This document shows positions 30,701 through 39,085 of a stretch of DNA of 64,000 nucleotides, in pieces (the stretch's first letter is position 1; every line of letters begins with the position of its first letter). The stretch is taken from positions 1 through 64,000 of the forward strand of contig NZ_JACJJP010000015.1 of assembly GCF_016900095.1 (NCBI RefSeq). The letters run 5' to 3'. A program made the position numbers and the translations under genes. The notes below the pieces were generated by a model. It was not told the DNA's origin. It was given only the letters and a program-made list of their open reading frames with translations, and made no database searches. The DNA is from Gemmiger formicilis. GTDB lineage: Bacteria; Bacillota; Clostridia; Oscillospirales; Ruminococcaceae.

Positions 30701-33700
30701 GTAAAGGGGGTGTAGTGGACTTCAATGCTGCGCTGGAGGTAAAAAGGCGTGTCGAAGGTCTCGTACATGAATTGCTGGATGTACTCCTTGTCGATCCATG
30801 TTGCCCCCAGCCGCACCTCGATCTCGGAAGCGTCCAGGTCTTTGGGCTGGGCAGCGGTCAGGGCCTCCACGTTGACCGCAAAGGCCGGGTCCTGCTCCGC
30901 AGCCCGTTGGGCCTGGCGCAGTTTCCGGCGCACGTTGCCGGACAGGTACTCGTCCGCCGTGACGTATTGGGGCCGTTCGCCCTCCGGCACCGGGCCGGGC
31001 AGGCGGAAAATCACGCCCCGCAGTTCAGCGGCCAGTTCCTCGCCGGTTTTGCCGGTGAGCTGTTCCATGTAGGCCATGTCCACGCAGGCTTTTTCAGAAA
31101 TGGAGACTGCCAGGGCCTCGGAGGCGGTGTCCACGGTGGTGACGGCCTCATGGGGCTTAATGGTCCGTTTGGTGAACATATCCGCCTTACGCTCCAACCG
31201 GCCATCCTCGTCCAGCACCTCCAGGGCACAGAGCAGATAGTAGCTGCTGTCATCGGAAAAGGCCAGCCGGTTCGCCCGGTCGTTGATAAGGCCGTACTTG
31301 GCGGAGAAATCGTCATAGCGGCGGTTCAACTCGGCCATCTGCGCCCGGATGTCGGCATCCGGCGCGGCGGCGTCCATCTCCAGGTCGATGAGCCGTTGCA
31401 CACAATCCCGCAGCCCCACCAGCCCTTTGACACGGGCCTCGGCGGTGGCGTTCAGGTCAGGGCGCACCATGCGGCTGTTTTCCCGGAAGTACACCGCCCC
31501 GTCCACCACCGTGTAGGAGTAATTCTTCACGTTGGGGTCAGCCGGAAGGGAATCGTCGATGTCCTCGCCTTCGCCCAGCTCCGGCAGCGCGGCCTCCTGG
31601 TAGGTGCCATGAATGTGCTGTATGGCGTCGTGCAGCTGATCGGCCAGCTCCGGCCCCTCGATGGGGACCACGGTGTAGTCCTGCTTGCCATATTGGGTGC
31701 TTTCGGCGGTGGGCTGCCCCAGCACCATCTCCGGGTGGTCGAGAAAATACTGGTTGACAGTGAAGCCATCTTCGGTCCGGCCGGTCTGCGTCCAGTCCGG
31801 GGTAATGTCCACCGGACGGTCCCGCTTTTGCAGGAAGAGAATATCCGAAACGACCTCAGTTCCGGCATTTGCCTTGAACGCATTGTTTGGCAGGCGGATG
31901 GCCCCCAGCAGCTCGGCCCGCTGGGCCAGATACCGGCGCACGGTGGAATCCTTGGCGTCCATTGTATAACGGGAGGTCACAAAGGCCACTACGCCGCCCG
32001 GCCGCACCTGGTCCAGCGCCTTGGCGAAGAAATAATTGTGAATGTTGAAGCCCAGCTTGTTGTAGGCTTTGTCGTTCACCTGGTACTGGCCGAAGGGCAC
32101 GTTGCCGATGGCGAGGTCATAGAAGTCTCGCCGGTCGGTGGTTTCAAATCCTGCCACCGTGATGTCGGCCTTGGGGTAGAGTTGCTTGGCAATCCGGCCG
32201 CTGATGGAATCCAGTTCCACGCCGTACAGACGGCTGCCGGCCATGCTCTCCGGCAGCATCCCGAAGAAGTTGCCCACGCCGCAGGACGGCTCCAGAATGT
32301 TGCCGGTACGGAAGCCCATCTGTTCTACCGCGTCGTAAATGGCGCGGATGACGGTGGGGCTGGTGTAGTGGGCGTTGAGGGTGGAGGCCCGCGCCGCCTC
32401 ATATTCCTCCGGGGTCAGCAGCTCCTTCAGCTCCGCATACTCGGCGGCCCACGCGGGTTTGTCCGGGTCAAAGGCATCCGGCACGCCGCCCCAGCCCACA
32501 TAGCGGGACAGCACTTCCTGCTGCGCCGGCGTGGCCTGCCCGGTGGTTTCCTCCAGGTATTTCAGCAGCTTGATCGCCGCCACATTGGCCTGGTACTTGG
32601 CCTTGGGGCCGCCCTCGCCCAGATGGTCATCGGTGATGTGGAAGTTCTCGGCGTTACGGCGCAGATTGTCCCGGTATTCCTGATAGGCCGCCTGCTCGGC
32701 TGCCCTCTGGTTGGGGAAAGTCTGCCACTCGCCGTTGACCGGGATAGAAACCGGGTGGTCCGGCTTTTCCTCCGGCTCCGTGTCCGGCGTTGGTTCGGGC
32801 GGCGTGGGTTCCGGCCGGTCAACGTGCAGCCGTTCCACCACCACGTCATAGGGAAGTCCGTTTTTGTCACCGGGGTAGACGGCTACCGTCTCGGAGTGGA
32901 ACGCCGGTGCCTCGGCAGCTTCTTCAATGGGCTTGGCGGCTTCGGCAGGTTCTTCCACGTCGGCAGGGGCTTCCATATACGGTTCATCCTGCTCCTGCAC
33001 AAAGCCGTCCAGCTGGCGGGCATACAACCCGCGCAGCAGCGGCGCGACCTCATCCCAGCGGAAGAACAGCATGGCCAGCCGCTTCTCGTCCGCGTCCAGC
33101 ACTTCCAGCTCAATGCCTTCGGGTATGGTGCGGTAGTCGGCGGTGTCGCCGGTCTCCAGCTCCATCGTCTCGATGATGTCGGGATAGGCCCGGCTCAGCC
33201 ACAGGGCGACTTCCCGGTTGCTCTTGCCGGTGCGCAGCAGTTCGGAAAGCTCCGCCTTGTCCGGCGCACCGATGAGGCCGTGGGTCAGCACGTCCCGCAG
33301 GTCCTGATCCGCCGTGTCGGGGTTGACGGGCAGGAACTCGGTGTAAAAGTCGTTGCGGTTGTCTGCCCGCAGAAGCTGCTCGAACCGATCCCGGCTCTCG
33401 GCCCGGTAGATGGGATAGCTCATGCCGGTGGGCAGCAGCTGCACCGTATCTTCCCGCAGTTCGGTGATCTGGTGGGCGCGGTCATCCAGGTAGACGGTAT
33501 CGCCCACGTTGTAGACCGGGGCGGACGGGTCATAGGCGGTGCGCTCCGGGATGGTGCCCCGGATGGCGGCATATTCCTCATCCGACACCGTGATGTCGAT
33601 CTCGCGGGTGGGTTCGCCGCTGCCGATGGTGAGGGTGTCGCCCTCGCGGGTGATGGGCTGGCCGGATAAGTCCGGCAAAGGCGGTTTTGCCGCCGTCTCG

Positions 33701-35370
33701 GCCTGTTCTTCTGCCGCGACGGCCTCCACATCCCGCATGACCTGCTGGATGAACGGGTCATTGTCCAGCTTTTCCGGGTCCACCACCTGGCCGTTCACGA
33801 TCCCGCGCTCGGCCAGGGCCTCCCGGATGGCGATGGGGTCGATGTTGTCAAATCGGTCCTGCTCCGCCTCAGTGTAGAACCGATCTTCCTTGATAAGCTG
33901 GGCGATCCGGCGCTGCACCTTGGGCCAGGGTACGTCGCCCGCCGCGCCGTCCACCGTCACAGGCAGGGCCGGGAGGTCATCGCCGTACTCCTGCCGCAGC
34001 CAGGCGGCGGTGTCCTTTTCACGGGCGTGGTCCTTCATGTGGCGGACAACCGCGTGCTTGCTCTCGATATTGCCGTTCCATTCCTGGATGGCGGCGTCGA
34101 TCTCCGCCTGGGTCAGCGCCCGGCGCACAGGTTCCGCCTGCGCAGCCGGTTCGGGCATAGAAAAAGCAGAGGGCGTTTTCACACTCTCTGCTTCGTCGAT
34201 TTTATGGATTTGTTCCGCTTCGGAGAGGAACAGGTTTAAGGTCAGCTGTTGATAAGTTCCGCCAGCAGGATCTCCTCCGCCTGGGCCTTGCAGGTGTTCA
34301 TCAGGCCCACCCAGGCCATCGGGTCGCCGGCTTTCAGCGCCTCCGTCGCGCCCACGTCTTTCGCCAGCTGGGACATCATCTGCTCCAGACGGATGTTCGC
34401 GGTCTCGTCGATCTCCCGAAGGTGCGGGTACAGCTTCTCGGTCATCAGCAGCTGATTGTACAGGATGGGCCGGTGTTCTTTCAGATACGCTTTCCTCATC
34501 CTGCCGTACTTGCCCAGGGGTTTCTCCGGCTGTTCGGACAGCTTCAGGTCGGGGATCAGGTAATCGCCGTTCCTCGTGTAAGTCAGGTTGTTCTCCATGT
34601 GTGGCACTCCTTTCCGCGCTCTTGGCGCGCTCATAGTTCTGAATGGTGACACCGATCTGCCGCAGCACCTGCTGGTTTATCTGGCTGACCGCCGTGCCCA
34701 GCGCCCCCACGGTGGCGGGGGTGTTGAAGTCGAAGATCGCCATGAAATCCTCATGGCTGAAATACTGCTCCGGCTCCAGCCCGCAGCGGGACATCAGGGC
34801 GTAGGTGATGCTGACAGCGGCGGCGGATTTGAACTGGACTTCGATGTTGTACTCATCGTACTCCTCCAAAAAGGAACCGTCAACGATATAGAGAATGTCC
34901 TGCCGGTGATCCGTCCAGTATTCTTCTGCCAGACCGGCGGCCACATCGGCCAGCTGCTGGGGCAGTTCTTCGCCGCCCACACCGTAGTTGCCCTCCAGCA
35001 TCGCCATGACCGGCATGGTGTGTTCCTCGTTCATCGTCCACAGCCAGGGGGTGCGGGAGTGTTCACGGGTGCCGGTGTCGGAAATGTCAAACACATACCG
35101 CAGCCGGGGCCGGTCCCCGGAATCGTCCACCAGGGCGATGCCCTTGGACCCGCGCCGCACATACCGGCCCATGCGGTCATTCCACAGGTCGTACTCGGCG
35201 CAGGCGGTGGCGTCCGGGCGCTGGGCGTAGATCATCAGCTGCTCATGGAACGGGTATTTGTAAAGCCGGGCGGCGGTGGTGAGAAAGCCCGCCCACTCCT
35301 GCCAGCTGCCGGTGAGCTGCCGCGCCACCTGATCGGCCATCTTCGCATATTGTTCTGCTTTGGTTGGCAT
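27733..35370 (-). CDS. Giant DNA methylase/SNF2-type helicase of the ICE
   Basis: A 2545-residue multidomain protein. About 1-240 is an N-terminal domain of the ICE family (LYKYPFHEQLMIYAQRPDAT). About 258-376 is a low-complexity charged linker that coincides with tnpV in another frame. An adenine-specific methylase domain lies at about 985-1250 (HYTSPTVIRAIYDAV, LEPSCGVGNFFG, AIGNVPFGQY). A SNF2/DEAD-type helicase follows, with Walker A HEVGAGKT near 1700, DEAH in VDEAHNYKN near 1868, and a C-terminal helicase motif RKGRIERQGNQN near 2220. It is thought to protect or remodel transferred DNA. The ATG has GGAGG upstream. Confidence 0.9.
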   Translation of the reverse strand: MPTKAEQYAKMADQVARQLTGSWQEWAGFLTTAARLYKYPFHEQLMIYAQRPDATACAEYDLWNDRMGRYVRRGSKGIALVDDSGDRPRLRYVFDISDTGTREHSRTPWLWTMNEEHTMPVMAMLEGNYGVGGEELPQQLADVAAGLAEEYWTDHRQDILYIVDGSFLEEYDEYNIEVQFKSAAAVSITYALMSRCGLEPEQYFSHEDFMAIFDFNTPATVGALGTAVSQINQQVLRQIGVTIQNYERAKSAERSATHGEQPDLHEERRLPDPRPEAVRTAGETPGQVRQDEESVSERTPAHPVQSAADDREAVPAPSGDRRDREHPSGADDVPAGERRGRDGGAESRRPDGLGGPDEHLQGPGGGDPAGGTYQQLTLNLFLSEAEQIHKIDEAESVKTPSAFSMPEPAAQAEPVRRALTQAEIDAAIQEWNGNIESKHAVVRHMKDHAREKDTAAWLRQEYGDDLPALPVTVDGAAGDVPWPKVQRRIAQLIKEDRFYTEAEQDRFDNIDPIAIREALAERGIVNGQVVDPEKLDNDPFIQQVMRDVEAVAAEEQAETAAKPPLPDLSGQPITREGDTLTIGSGEPTREIDITVSDEEYAAIRGTIPERTAYDPSAPVYNVGDTVYLDDRAHQITELREDTVQLLPTGMSYPIYRAESRDRFEQLLRADNRNDFYTEFLPVNPDTADQDLRDVLTHGLIGAPDKAELSELLRTGKSNREVALWLSRAYPDIIETMELETGDTADYRTIPEGIELEVLDADEKRLAMLFFRWDEVAPLLRGLYARQLDGFVQEQDEPYMEAPADVEEPAEAAKPIEEAAEAPAFHSETVAVYPGDKNGLPYDVVVERLHVDRPEPTPPEPTPDTEPEEKPDHPVSIPVNGEWQTFPNQRAAEQAAYQEYRDNLRRNAENFHITDDHLGEGGPKAKYQANVAAIKLLKYLEETTGQATPAQQEVLSRYVGWGGVPDAFDPDKPAWAAEYAELKELLTPEEYEAARASTLNAHYTSPTVIRAIYDAVEQMGFRTGNILEPSCGVGNFFGMLPESMAGSRLYGVELDSISGRIAKQLYPKADITVAGFETTDRRDFYDLAIGNVPFGQYQVNDKAYNKLGFNIHNYFFAKALDQVRPGGVVAFVTSRYTMDAKDSTVRRYLAQRAELLGAIRLPNNAFKANAGTEVVSDILFLQKRDRPVDITPDWTQTGRTEDGFTVNQYFLDHPEMVLGQPTAESTQYGKQDYTVVPIEGPELADQLHDAIQHIHGTYQEAALPELGEGEDIDDSLPADPNVKNYSYTVVDGAVYFRENSRMVRPDLNATAEARVKGLVGLRDCVQRLIDLEMDAAAPDADIRAQMAELNRRYDDFSAKYGLINDRANRLAFSDDSSYYLLCALEVLDEDGRLERKADMFTKRTIKPHEAVTTVDTASEALAVSISEKACVDMAYMEQLTGKTGEELAAELRGVIFRLPGPVPEGERPQYVTADEYLSGNVRRKLRQAQRAAEQDPAFAVNVEALTAAQPKDLDASEIEVRLGATWIDKEYIQQFMYETFDTPFYLQRSIEVHYTPFTAEWQISGKNVVGQNNVAAYSTYGTGRANAYKILEDSLNLRDVRIYDTVEDADGKERRVLNAKETTLAAQKQQAIREAFKDWIWRDPERRQALVRQYNEEMNATRPREYDGSHIVFGGMNPAITLREHQKNAIAHVLYGGNTLLAHEVGAGKTFEMVGAAMEAKRLGLCQKSLFVVPNHLTEQWASEFLRLYPSANILVTTKKDFEKHNRKKFCARIATGDYDAIIMGHSQFEKIPISKERQERLLHEQIWEITEGIAEVEASGGERFTVKQLERTKKSLEARLEKLQAEGRKDDVVTFEQLGVDRLFVDEAHNYKNLFLYTKMRNVAGLSTTDAQKSSDMFAKCRYMDEITGSRGVIFATGTPVSNSMTELYTMQRYLQYDRLQELGMTHFDCWASRFGETVTALELAPEGTGYRARTRFSKFFNLPELMNLFKEIADIKTADQLHLPTPQVEYHNIVAQPTEQQQEMVKALSERASLVHSGTVDPSQDNMLKITSDGRKLGLDQRIINQLLPDEPGTKVNQCVDNIMQIWRDGEADKLTQLVFCDISTPQARPAKKVAKALDNPTLHALEDAVPLDEPEPAFTVYEDIRQKLIAKGVPAEQIAFIHEANTEVRKKELFSKVRTGQVRVLLGSTAKMGAGTNVQDRLVALHDLDCPWRPGDLAQRKGRIERQGNQNETVHVYRYVTEGTFDAYLWQTVENKQKFISQIMTSKSPVRSCDDVDETALSFAEIKALCAGDPRIKERMDLDVDVARLKLMKADHQSKQYRLEDQLLKTFPEEIEKNKGFIAGLEADMATLAAHPHPEDGFAGMEVRGDTLTDKENAGAALLDACKEVKGTDPVPVGGYRGFAMSVSFDAFRQEYMLLLKGQMTHRATLGIDPRGNLTRIDNALSQMPQRLEAVKNQLDNLYQQQAAAKAEVGKPFPFEDDLRVKSARLTELDVLLNMDGRSRPAPEAVLAKSSRPSVLEGLKRPVPRNPEKKPKHHEQEVR
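34242..34598 (-). CDS. tnpV: TnpV family protein nested in the methylase/helicase gene
   Basis: A 118-residue protein starting MENNLTYTRNGDYLIPDL and containing KPLGKYGRMRKAYLKEHRP and EQMMSQLAKDVGATEALK, which match the TnpV family of transposon-encoded proteins. It lies entirely inside the 27733-35370 gene, on the same strand in another frame. AAAGGAG lies 8-9 nt before its ATG at 34598. The big protein's matching segment is charged and low in complexity, so TnpV looks like the ancestral frame. Its function is unknown. Confidence 0.8.
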   Translation of the reverse strand: MENNLTYTRNGDYLIPDLKLSEQPEKPLGKYGRMRKAYLKEHRPILYNQLLMTEKLYPHLREIDETANIRLEQMMSQLAKDVGATEALKAGDPMAWVGLMNTCKAQAEEILLAELINS

Positions 35371-35446
35371 GGGGTTCTATCCTCCCTTCCTTCGGATATG
35401 AAAATGGGGCGGCACGACGGCCGCCCCGGCTGGTTAAAACAGGGGG

Positions 35447-35662
35447 TTACTCGTCAAAATCCGGGTACAGTTCCAGCTCATCAAACTCGGCGTCGGTCAT
35501 AGCGCGCAGCTTGGCGAGGGTGCTGTCGGTCAGAGCCAGCAGCTCGGCCTCATCCGCCTGCAAGTGGCCGCGCATCTCGGTCAGAGCCTCGATGGCCCCC
35601 TGGCGGATGCCGGGGTTGTAGATGCACAGCAGGTTGGTTTCCTCAAAGGTCAAAGCGTTCAT
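35447..35662 (-). CDS. TTRAP, transposon-transfer assisting family protein
   Basis: A 71-residue acidic protein beginning MNALTFEETNLLCIYNPG, the hallmark of the transposon-transfer assisting family found in CTn/Tn1549 elements. The ATG has AAGGGAGA nine nt upstream. It sits between the CHC2-ArdC gene and the giant helicase gene. The molecular role is not established. Confidence 0.88.
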   Translation of the reverse strand: MNALTFEETNLLCIYNPGIRQGAIEALTEMRGHLQADEAELLALTDSTLAKLRAMTDAEFDELELYPDFDE

Positions 35663-35663
35663 A

Positions 35664-38600
35664 TCAAATCTCCCTTTCCGCGCTCTTTTTGGGCGCTGTC
35701 TTTTTATGTTCGGGTTTGGGCTGGCTTTTCAGCTGCTCCACGACGGATTTCTTCTTGTCCCGGTCCTCCCGGTGGGCGGCGGCAGCCAGGTCCATTAGGG
35801 AAATGGGCTGGCCGCTGCGGGCCTGCTGTTCCAGCTGGGCCACCGTCTGCTCCTTGGGGCCGTTGTTGATGATACCGTCGATCATGCCGTAGTCATCCTC
35901 CACGGCCATCTCCGTATTTTTCAACGGGTTGTCCGGCAGGAAGCCGGGAACCTCGGCAAAGCCAAAGCTGTCGCAGTAATGACAGGATACCTTGCCGTCC
36001 CGCTTGATGGCAACGATGTCGCTGACGCTCATGGACGGGTGGCGGTAGTCGGCGGGGTGTTCGTTGTTGAAGCGGTATTCAAGATTGTCCAGCACGCTGC
36101 CTTTCAGGTCGCCAGGGGCCAGCGGCGCGGTGTAGACCAGATCATAATTGTCCCGCTGCACCGTCTGCCCGATGGACTTGATCCATTCCAGCCCCTCATA
36201 GCGGATGTCCCGCAGCTCGTCGGTGTGCTTCACCTGATAGATGGCGAAGCAATCGCCCTTGTGGTCGAGGAACGCCTGCTCCCGTTCCTGCTGGTGGTCC
36301 ATGCGCTCCTTGACCTGGGCCTCAAAAGCCGGGCTTTCCTCCCATTCCTCGCGGGTGACGGCGAAGATCCCGTCGTGGGCGTCCAGGTCAGTGGTATCAA
36401 AGGCCATCGCCGGGTTCTCGCCCTGCTGAACGATGTAAACGGTCAGGTCGCGCTCCATCAGCTCATAGGCGCGTTCTTTGGAAAGGGGCAGAAGGTCCCC
36501 ATCCAGATAGCCGCACTTTTCCAAATCGTCCTGGGTCAGCGTGGGGTCCGGCATGGGGTATTCATCCAGATGCTGCTCCGGGGCATCCGGTAGCATGGTA
36601 CTTTCCGGGACGGTGGCCTGGGCCGTTGCCTCCTGCATCTGCTGGTAGGCCGCCTCCTGCAAAGTTTCAATCATGGCAAGGGGCGTATACTGAACGGTCT
36701 GGCCGCCCATCCCGTGCATCTCGCAGATTTTCAGCGCGGCGGTGGACAGGGGCAGCTCCGGCGCATCCAGCTGGCCGCCGTCCAGCTGCTTCCTGGTGAC
36801 GGCGTCGTAGAGCGTGTAGTCCCAGCCGGTGTCGCAGGGCTGAACATGAAGATAGGTGGTATCGTCCAGCACCAGCAGGGCCTCGCGGTACTCGGCGCTG
36901 GGCTGGGTGCTTTCAGTATCGAAGGATACCGGGAATTCCTTATCGGAGTTCCACGCAGTATCTACGCCCATCGCCATCGCTTCATCTGCCATTTTCACAA
37001 GGTTGGGGTCAGGTTCCGGCACCAGTTGCTCCAGACGATCCAACAGCTCGGCAGCTTTTGTGGCCGCTTCTCCACGTTCATTTTCATCGGCAAATTCCTG
37101 GAGCCAGTCCCGAACACTGTTGACATCCCCGCCGCGGAGCGCAGCGGTCAGTTCCCGCAGCGCATCCTCACGATTATCCACCTGATCCCGGTATTCATAG
37201 GTATCGTAGTCAAAAGAAAACTGGTCGATGTCGGCTGCCAGCTGCTCGATAGGGTCCCGTTGCGGTTCCGGGGCAGCAGTCAGGTCAATGCCGCGCTCCT
37301 TGCAGATAATCTTATAATGCCGGTCAATGTCCGCGATCAGTTCCCCGGCCGCCTTGTTGATGGTCTCTAAACTGGCCCGCAGCTCCGGCAGCTCCTTACC
37401 CTGGCTCCAGTTGGCGATGTAGCCGAAGCTGTTCTCGCCGGTCTGGATACCGTAATACTGGCAAACCGCGTAGGAAATGCTCTCGGCCTCCACCTCCTCG
37501 GTGTTGCGGTCTTTCTTCTTGGGCGGCTCCTTGTCACCGGCCCTGGCCGCTTCCTCCTGGGCCTTGGCGTAGTTGTGCAGTTTACTGTGGGCGATCTCAT
37601 GGACGGCAGCGGAAACGGTCTGCACCTCGCTCATGCCTGCCCGGATGGCGATGCGCTGCTGGTCCGGCGAGAAATACCCGTCCATGTTGGCGGCCATCGG
37701 CTCCACGGAGAGCGGCACCGGCGCGGACCGGCGCAGGGCCTCCATGAAAATCTCGTAGTTCTGGACGCTCCCAGACAGGGAGGACGCCAGCTCCGGCAGG
37801 GGCTTGCCGTCCGTCTGGCTCACATCGAACACCTTCACCGGGCGGAACATGGGAATCTCAACTTCCCGTTCCTCCATGATAACCTTGCCCTCTGCGTCCA
37901 GCATGGGGGCTTTGGTGTCCGGGTCCAGCTTTTGTTCCTCGATCTTTTTCTTGAATGGCGTGGGCGCGATGATGGTGATGCCGTGTTCACCGCGCTTCAC
38001 ATGGCGCTCAAACTGATTTTTCCACTTGTTGTACCCGGCCACCAGCGTGGCGTCCGGCTTCTGCATATAGATGAGCATGGTGTTGTTGACGGAGTAGCGG
38101 TGGAACCGTGACATCACGGACAGGTAGCGCATATACTTTTCGCTCTCGAACAGATCTTTAATGCCCTGTTCGATGCCCGCCGTGATCTGTTGCAGCCGTT
38201 CCCGGTTGGTGGGTTTGTCAGCCATGAGGTTCACTCTCCTTTCTATGGCCGAAATTTCAGCGGTGTGTTCAGCAATCCACTGGTCCCGTTCCTCGTTGCT
38301 GCTGTCAAGAAAGGTATCCAGCAGATAGCCCATGTACTCTTTTTTCTGAACAGACTCCAAAAAGCGCGGGTGCGGGTCCTCGTCCGGCGTTCTGGGGGAA
38401 AAGTCGGTTTCCCATTTTCGGAGCAGGTGGTAGTAGTCCGCCAGCACGCGCCAGGCGTGTTCGCGTTTTTCTTTCCGCAGCTGCACCTCGGATTTCTGCC
38501 GGACATAGTTTCGCCGGATGGGGGCTTTTCTGTCATAGGAAAGGCCAAAATCCTGGACCAGCTTTTCGGCGGCCTCTTTCGGGGACAGGTTATACAGCCG

Positions 38601-38801
38601 GGCGGTGAAGTCAATCACGTCGCCGGTGGCCCCGCAGCCAAAACAGTAGAAATAGTCCTCGTTCAGCTTCAGACTGGGGTGCCGGTCATCGTGGAAGGGG
38701 CAGCAGGCCATGCCGCTCCGGCTGACCTCGATGCCGTACAGTTCCGCCGCCTCCCGGACGGTGACGGACTGTTTTACGACTTCAAAGAGATTTTCGCCCA
38801 T
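35664..38801 (-). CDS. CHC2 zinc finger fused to ArdC/YodL-type antirestriction protein
   Basis: A 1045-residue frame combining two proteins usually separate in this family. Residues about 1-110 carry a primase-type CHC2 zinc finger (CCPFHDDRHPS then YFYCFGCGATGD). Residue 193 (38225) is a Met with AAAGGAG upstream, starting MADKPTNRERLQQ, the normal start of the ArdC-like protein. The ArdC ssDNA-binding N-terminal domain (RFHRYSVNNTMLIYMQKPDA, about 233-300) and the metalloprotease motif VHEIAHSKLHNY near 398 follow. A YodL-like region lies near 770-830. Expected role: protection of incoming single-stranded DNA, possibly with priming. Internal initiation at 38225 may give a second product. 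Confidence 0.85.
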   Translation of the reverse strand: MGENLFEVVKQSVTVREAAELYGIEVSRSGMACCPFHDDRHPSLKLNEDYFYCFGCGATGDVIDFTARLYNLSPKEAAEKLVQDFGLSYDRKAPIRRNYVRQKSEVQLRKEKREHAWRVLADYYHLLRKWETDFSPRTPDEDPHPRFLESVQKKEYMGYLLDTFLDSSNEERDQWIAEHTAEISAIERRVNLMADKPTNRERLQQITAGIEQGIKDLFESEKYMRYLSVMSRFHRYSVNNTMLIYMQKPDATLVAGYNKWKNQFERHVKRGEHGITIIAPTPFKKKIEEQKLDPDTKAPMLDAEGKVIMEEREVEIPMFRPVKVFDVSQTDGKPLPELASSLSGSVQNYEIFMEALRRSAPVPLSVEPMAANMDGYFSPDQQRIAIRAGMSEVQTVSAAVHEIAHSKLHNYAKAQEEAARAGDKEPPKKKDRNTEEVEAESISYAVCQYYGIQTGENSFGYIANWSQGKELPELRASLETINKAAGELIADIDRHYKIICKERGIDLTAAPEPQRDPIEQLAADIDQFSFDYDTYEYRDQVDNREDALRELTAALRGGDVNSVRDWLQEFADENERGEAATKAAELLDRLEQLVPEPDPNLVKMADEAMAMGVDTAWNSDKEFPVSFDTESTQPSAEYREALLVLDDTTYLHVQPCDTGWDYTLYDAVTRKQLDGGQLDAPELPLSTAALKICEMHGMGGQTVQYTPLAMIETLQEAAYQQMQEATAQATVPESTMLPDAPEQHLDEYPMPDPTLTQDDLEKCGYLDGDLLPLSKERAYELMERDLTVYIVQQGENPAMAFDTTDLDAHDGIFAVTREEWEESPAFEAQVKERMDHQQEREQAFLDHKGDCFAIYQVKHTDELRDIRYEGLEWIKSIGQTVQRDNYDLVYTAPLAPGDLKGSVLDNLEYRFNNEHPADYRHPSMSVSDIVAIKRDGKVSCHYCDSFGFAEVPGFLPDNPLKNTEMAVEDDYGMIDGIINNGPKEQTVAQLEQQARSGQPISLMDLAAAAHREDRDKKKSVVEQLKSQPKPEHKKTAPKKSAEREI

Positions 38802-38803
38802 GC

Positions 38804-39085
38804 TTACTTGCCGCCCGCTTTCGGGACGGGCGGTTTATACCCGGCAGCCTTGGCCCGCTCGCTGGCGGCCTTGCGGCGCTCGGCGCTGTACGGCTCCCGC
38901 ACCGACACGCAGCGTTTGGGCACCGTGAAGGTCTGGCGGTCCTTTTTCACGATCTGGTCCGGGTACTTCTCGGCCAGCCGCCGCAGCTTTTCCAGCAGGC
39001 GCGGGTCGTGGGAATAGACCTCGGCGGTGGCCTCGGCCTGGTTGTAGAGGATAATCGTTTCCTGTTCATACAAACTCAGTTTCAT
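38804..39085 (-). CDS. Conserved hypothetical protein of the transfer region
   Basis: A 93-residue protein, helical and basic at its end (SAERRKAASERAKAAGYKPP), with the opening MKLSLYEQETIILYNQAEAT. It overlaps the topB stop as ATGA and precedes the CHC2-ArdC gene by 2 bp. It is commonly present at this place in related elements; function unknown. Confidence 0.7.
   Translation of the reverse strand: MKLSLYEQETIILYNQAEATAEVYSHDPRLLEKLRRLAEKYPDQIVKKDRQTFTVPKRCVSVREPYSAERRKAASERAKAAGYKPPVPKAGGK

Noticed and set aside
29335-33669. A 1444-codon open frame on the plus strand
   Set aside because: It is antisense to the methylase/helicase gene, has no recognisable domain and follows from high GC at third positions of the real gene.
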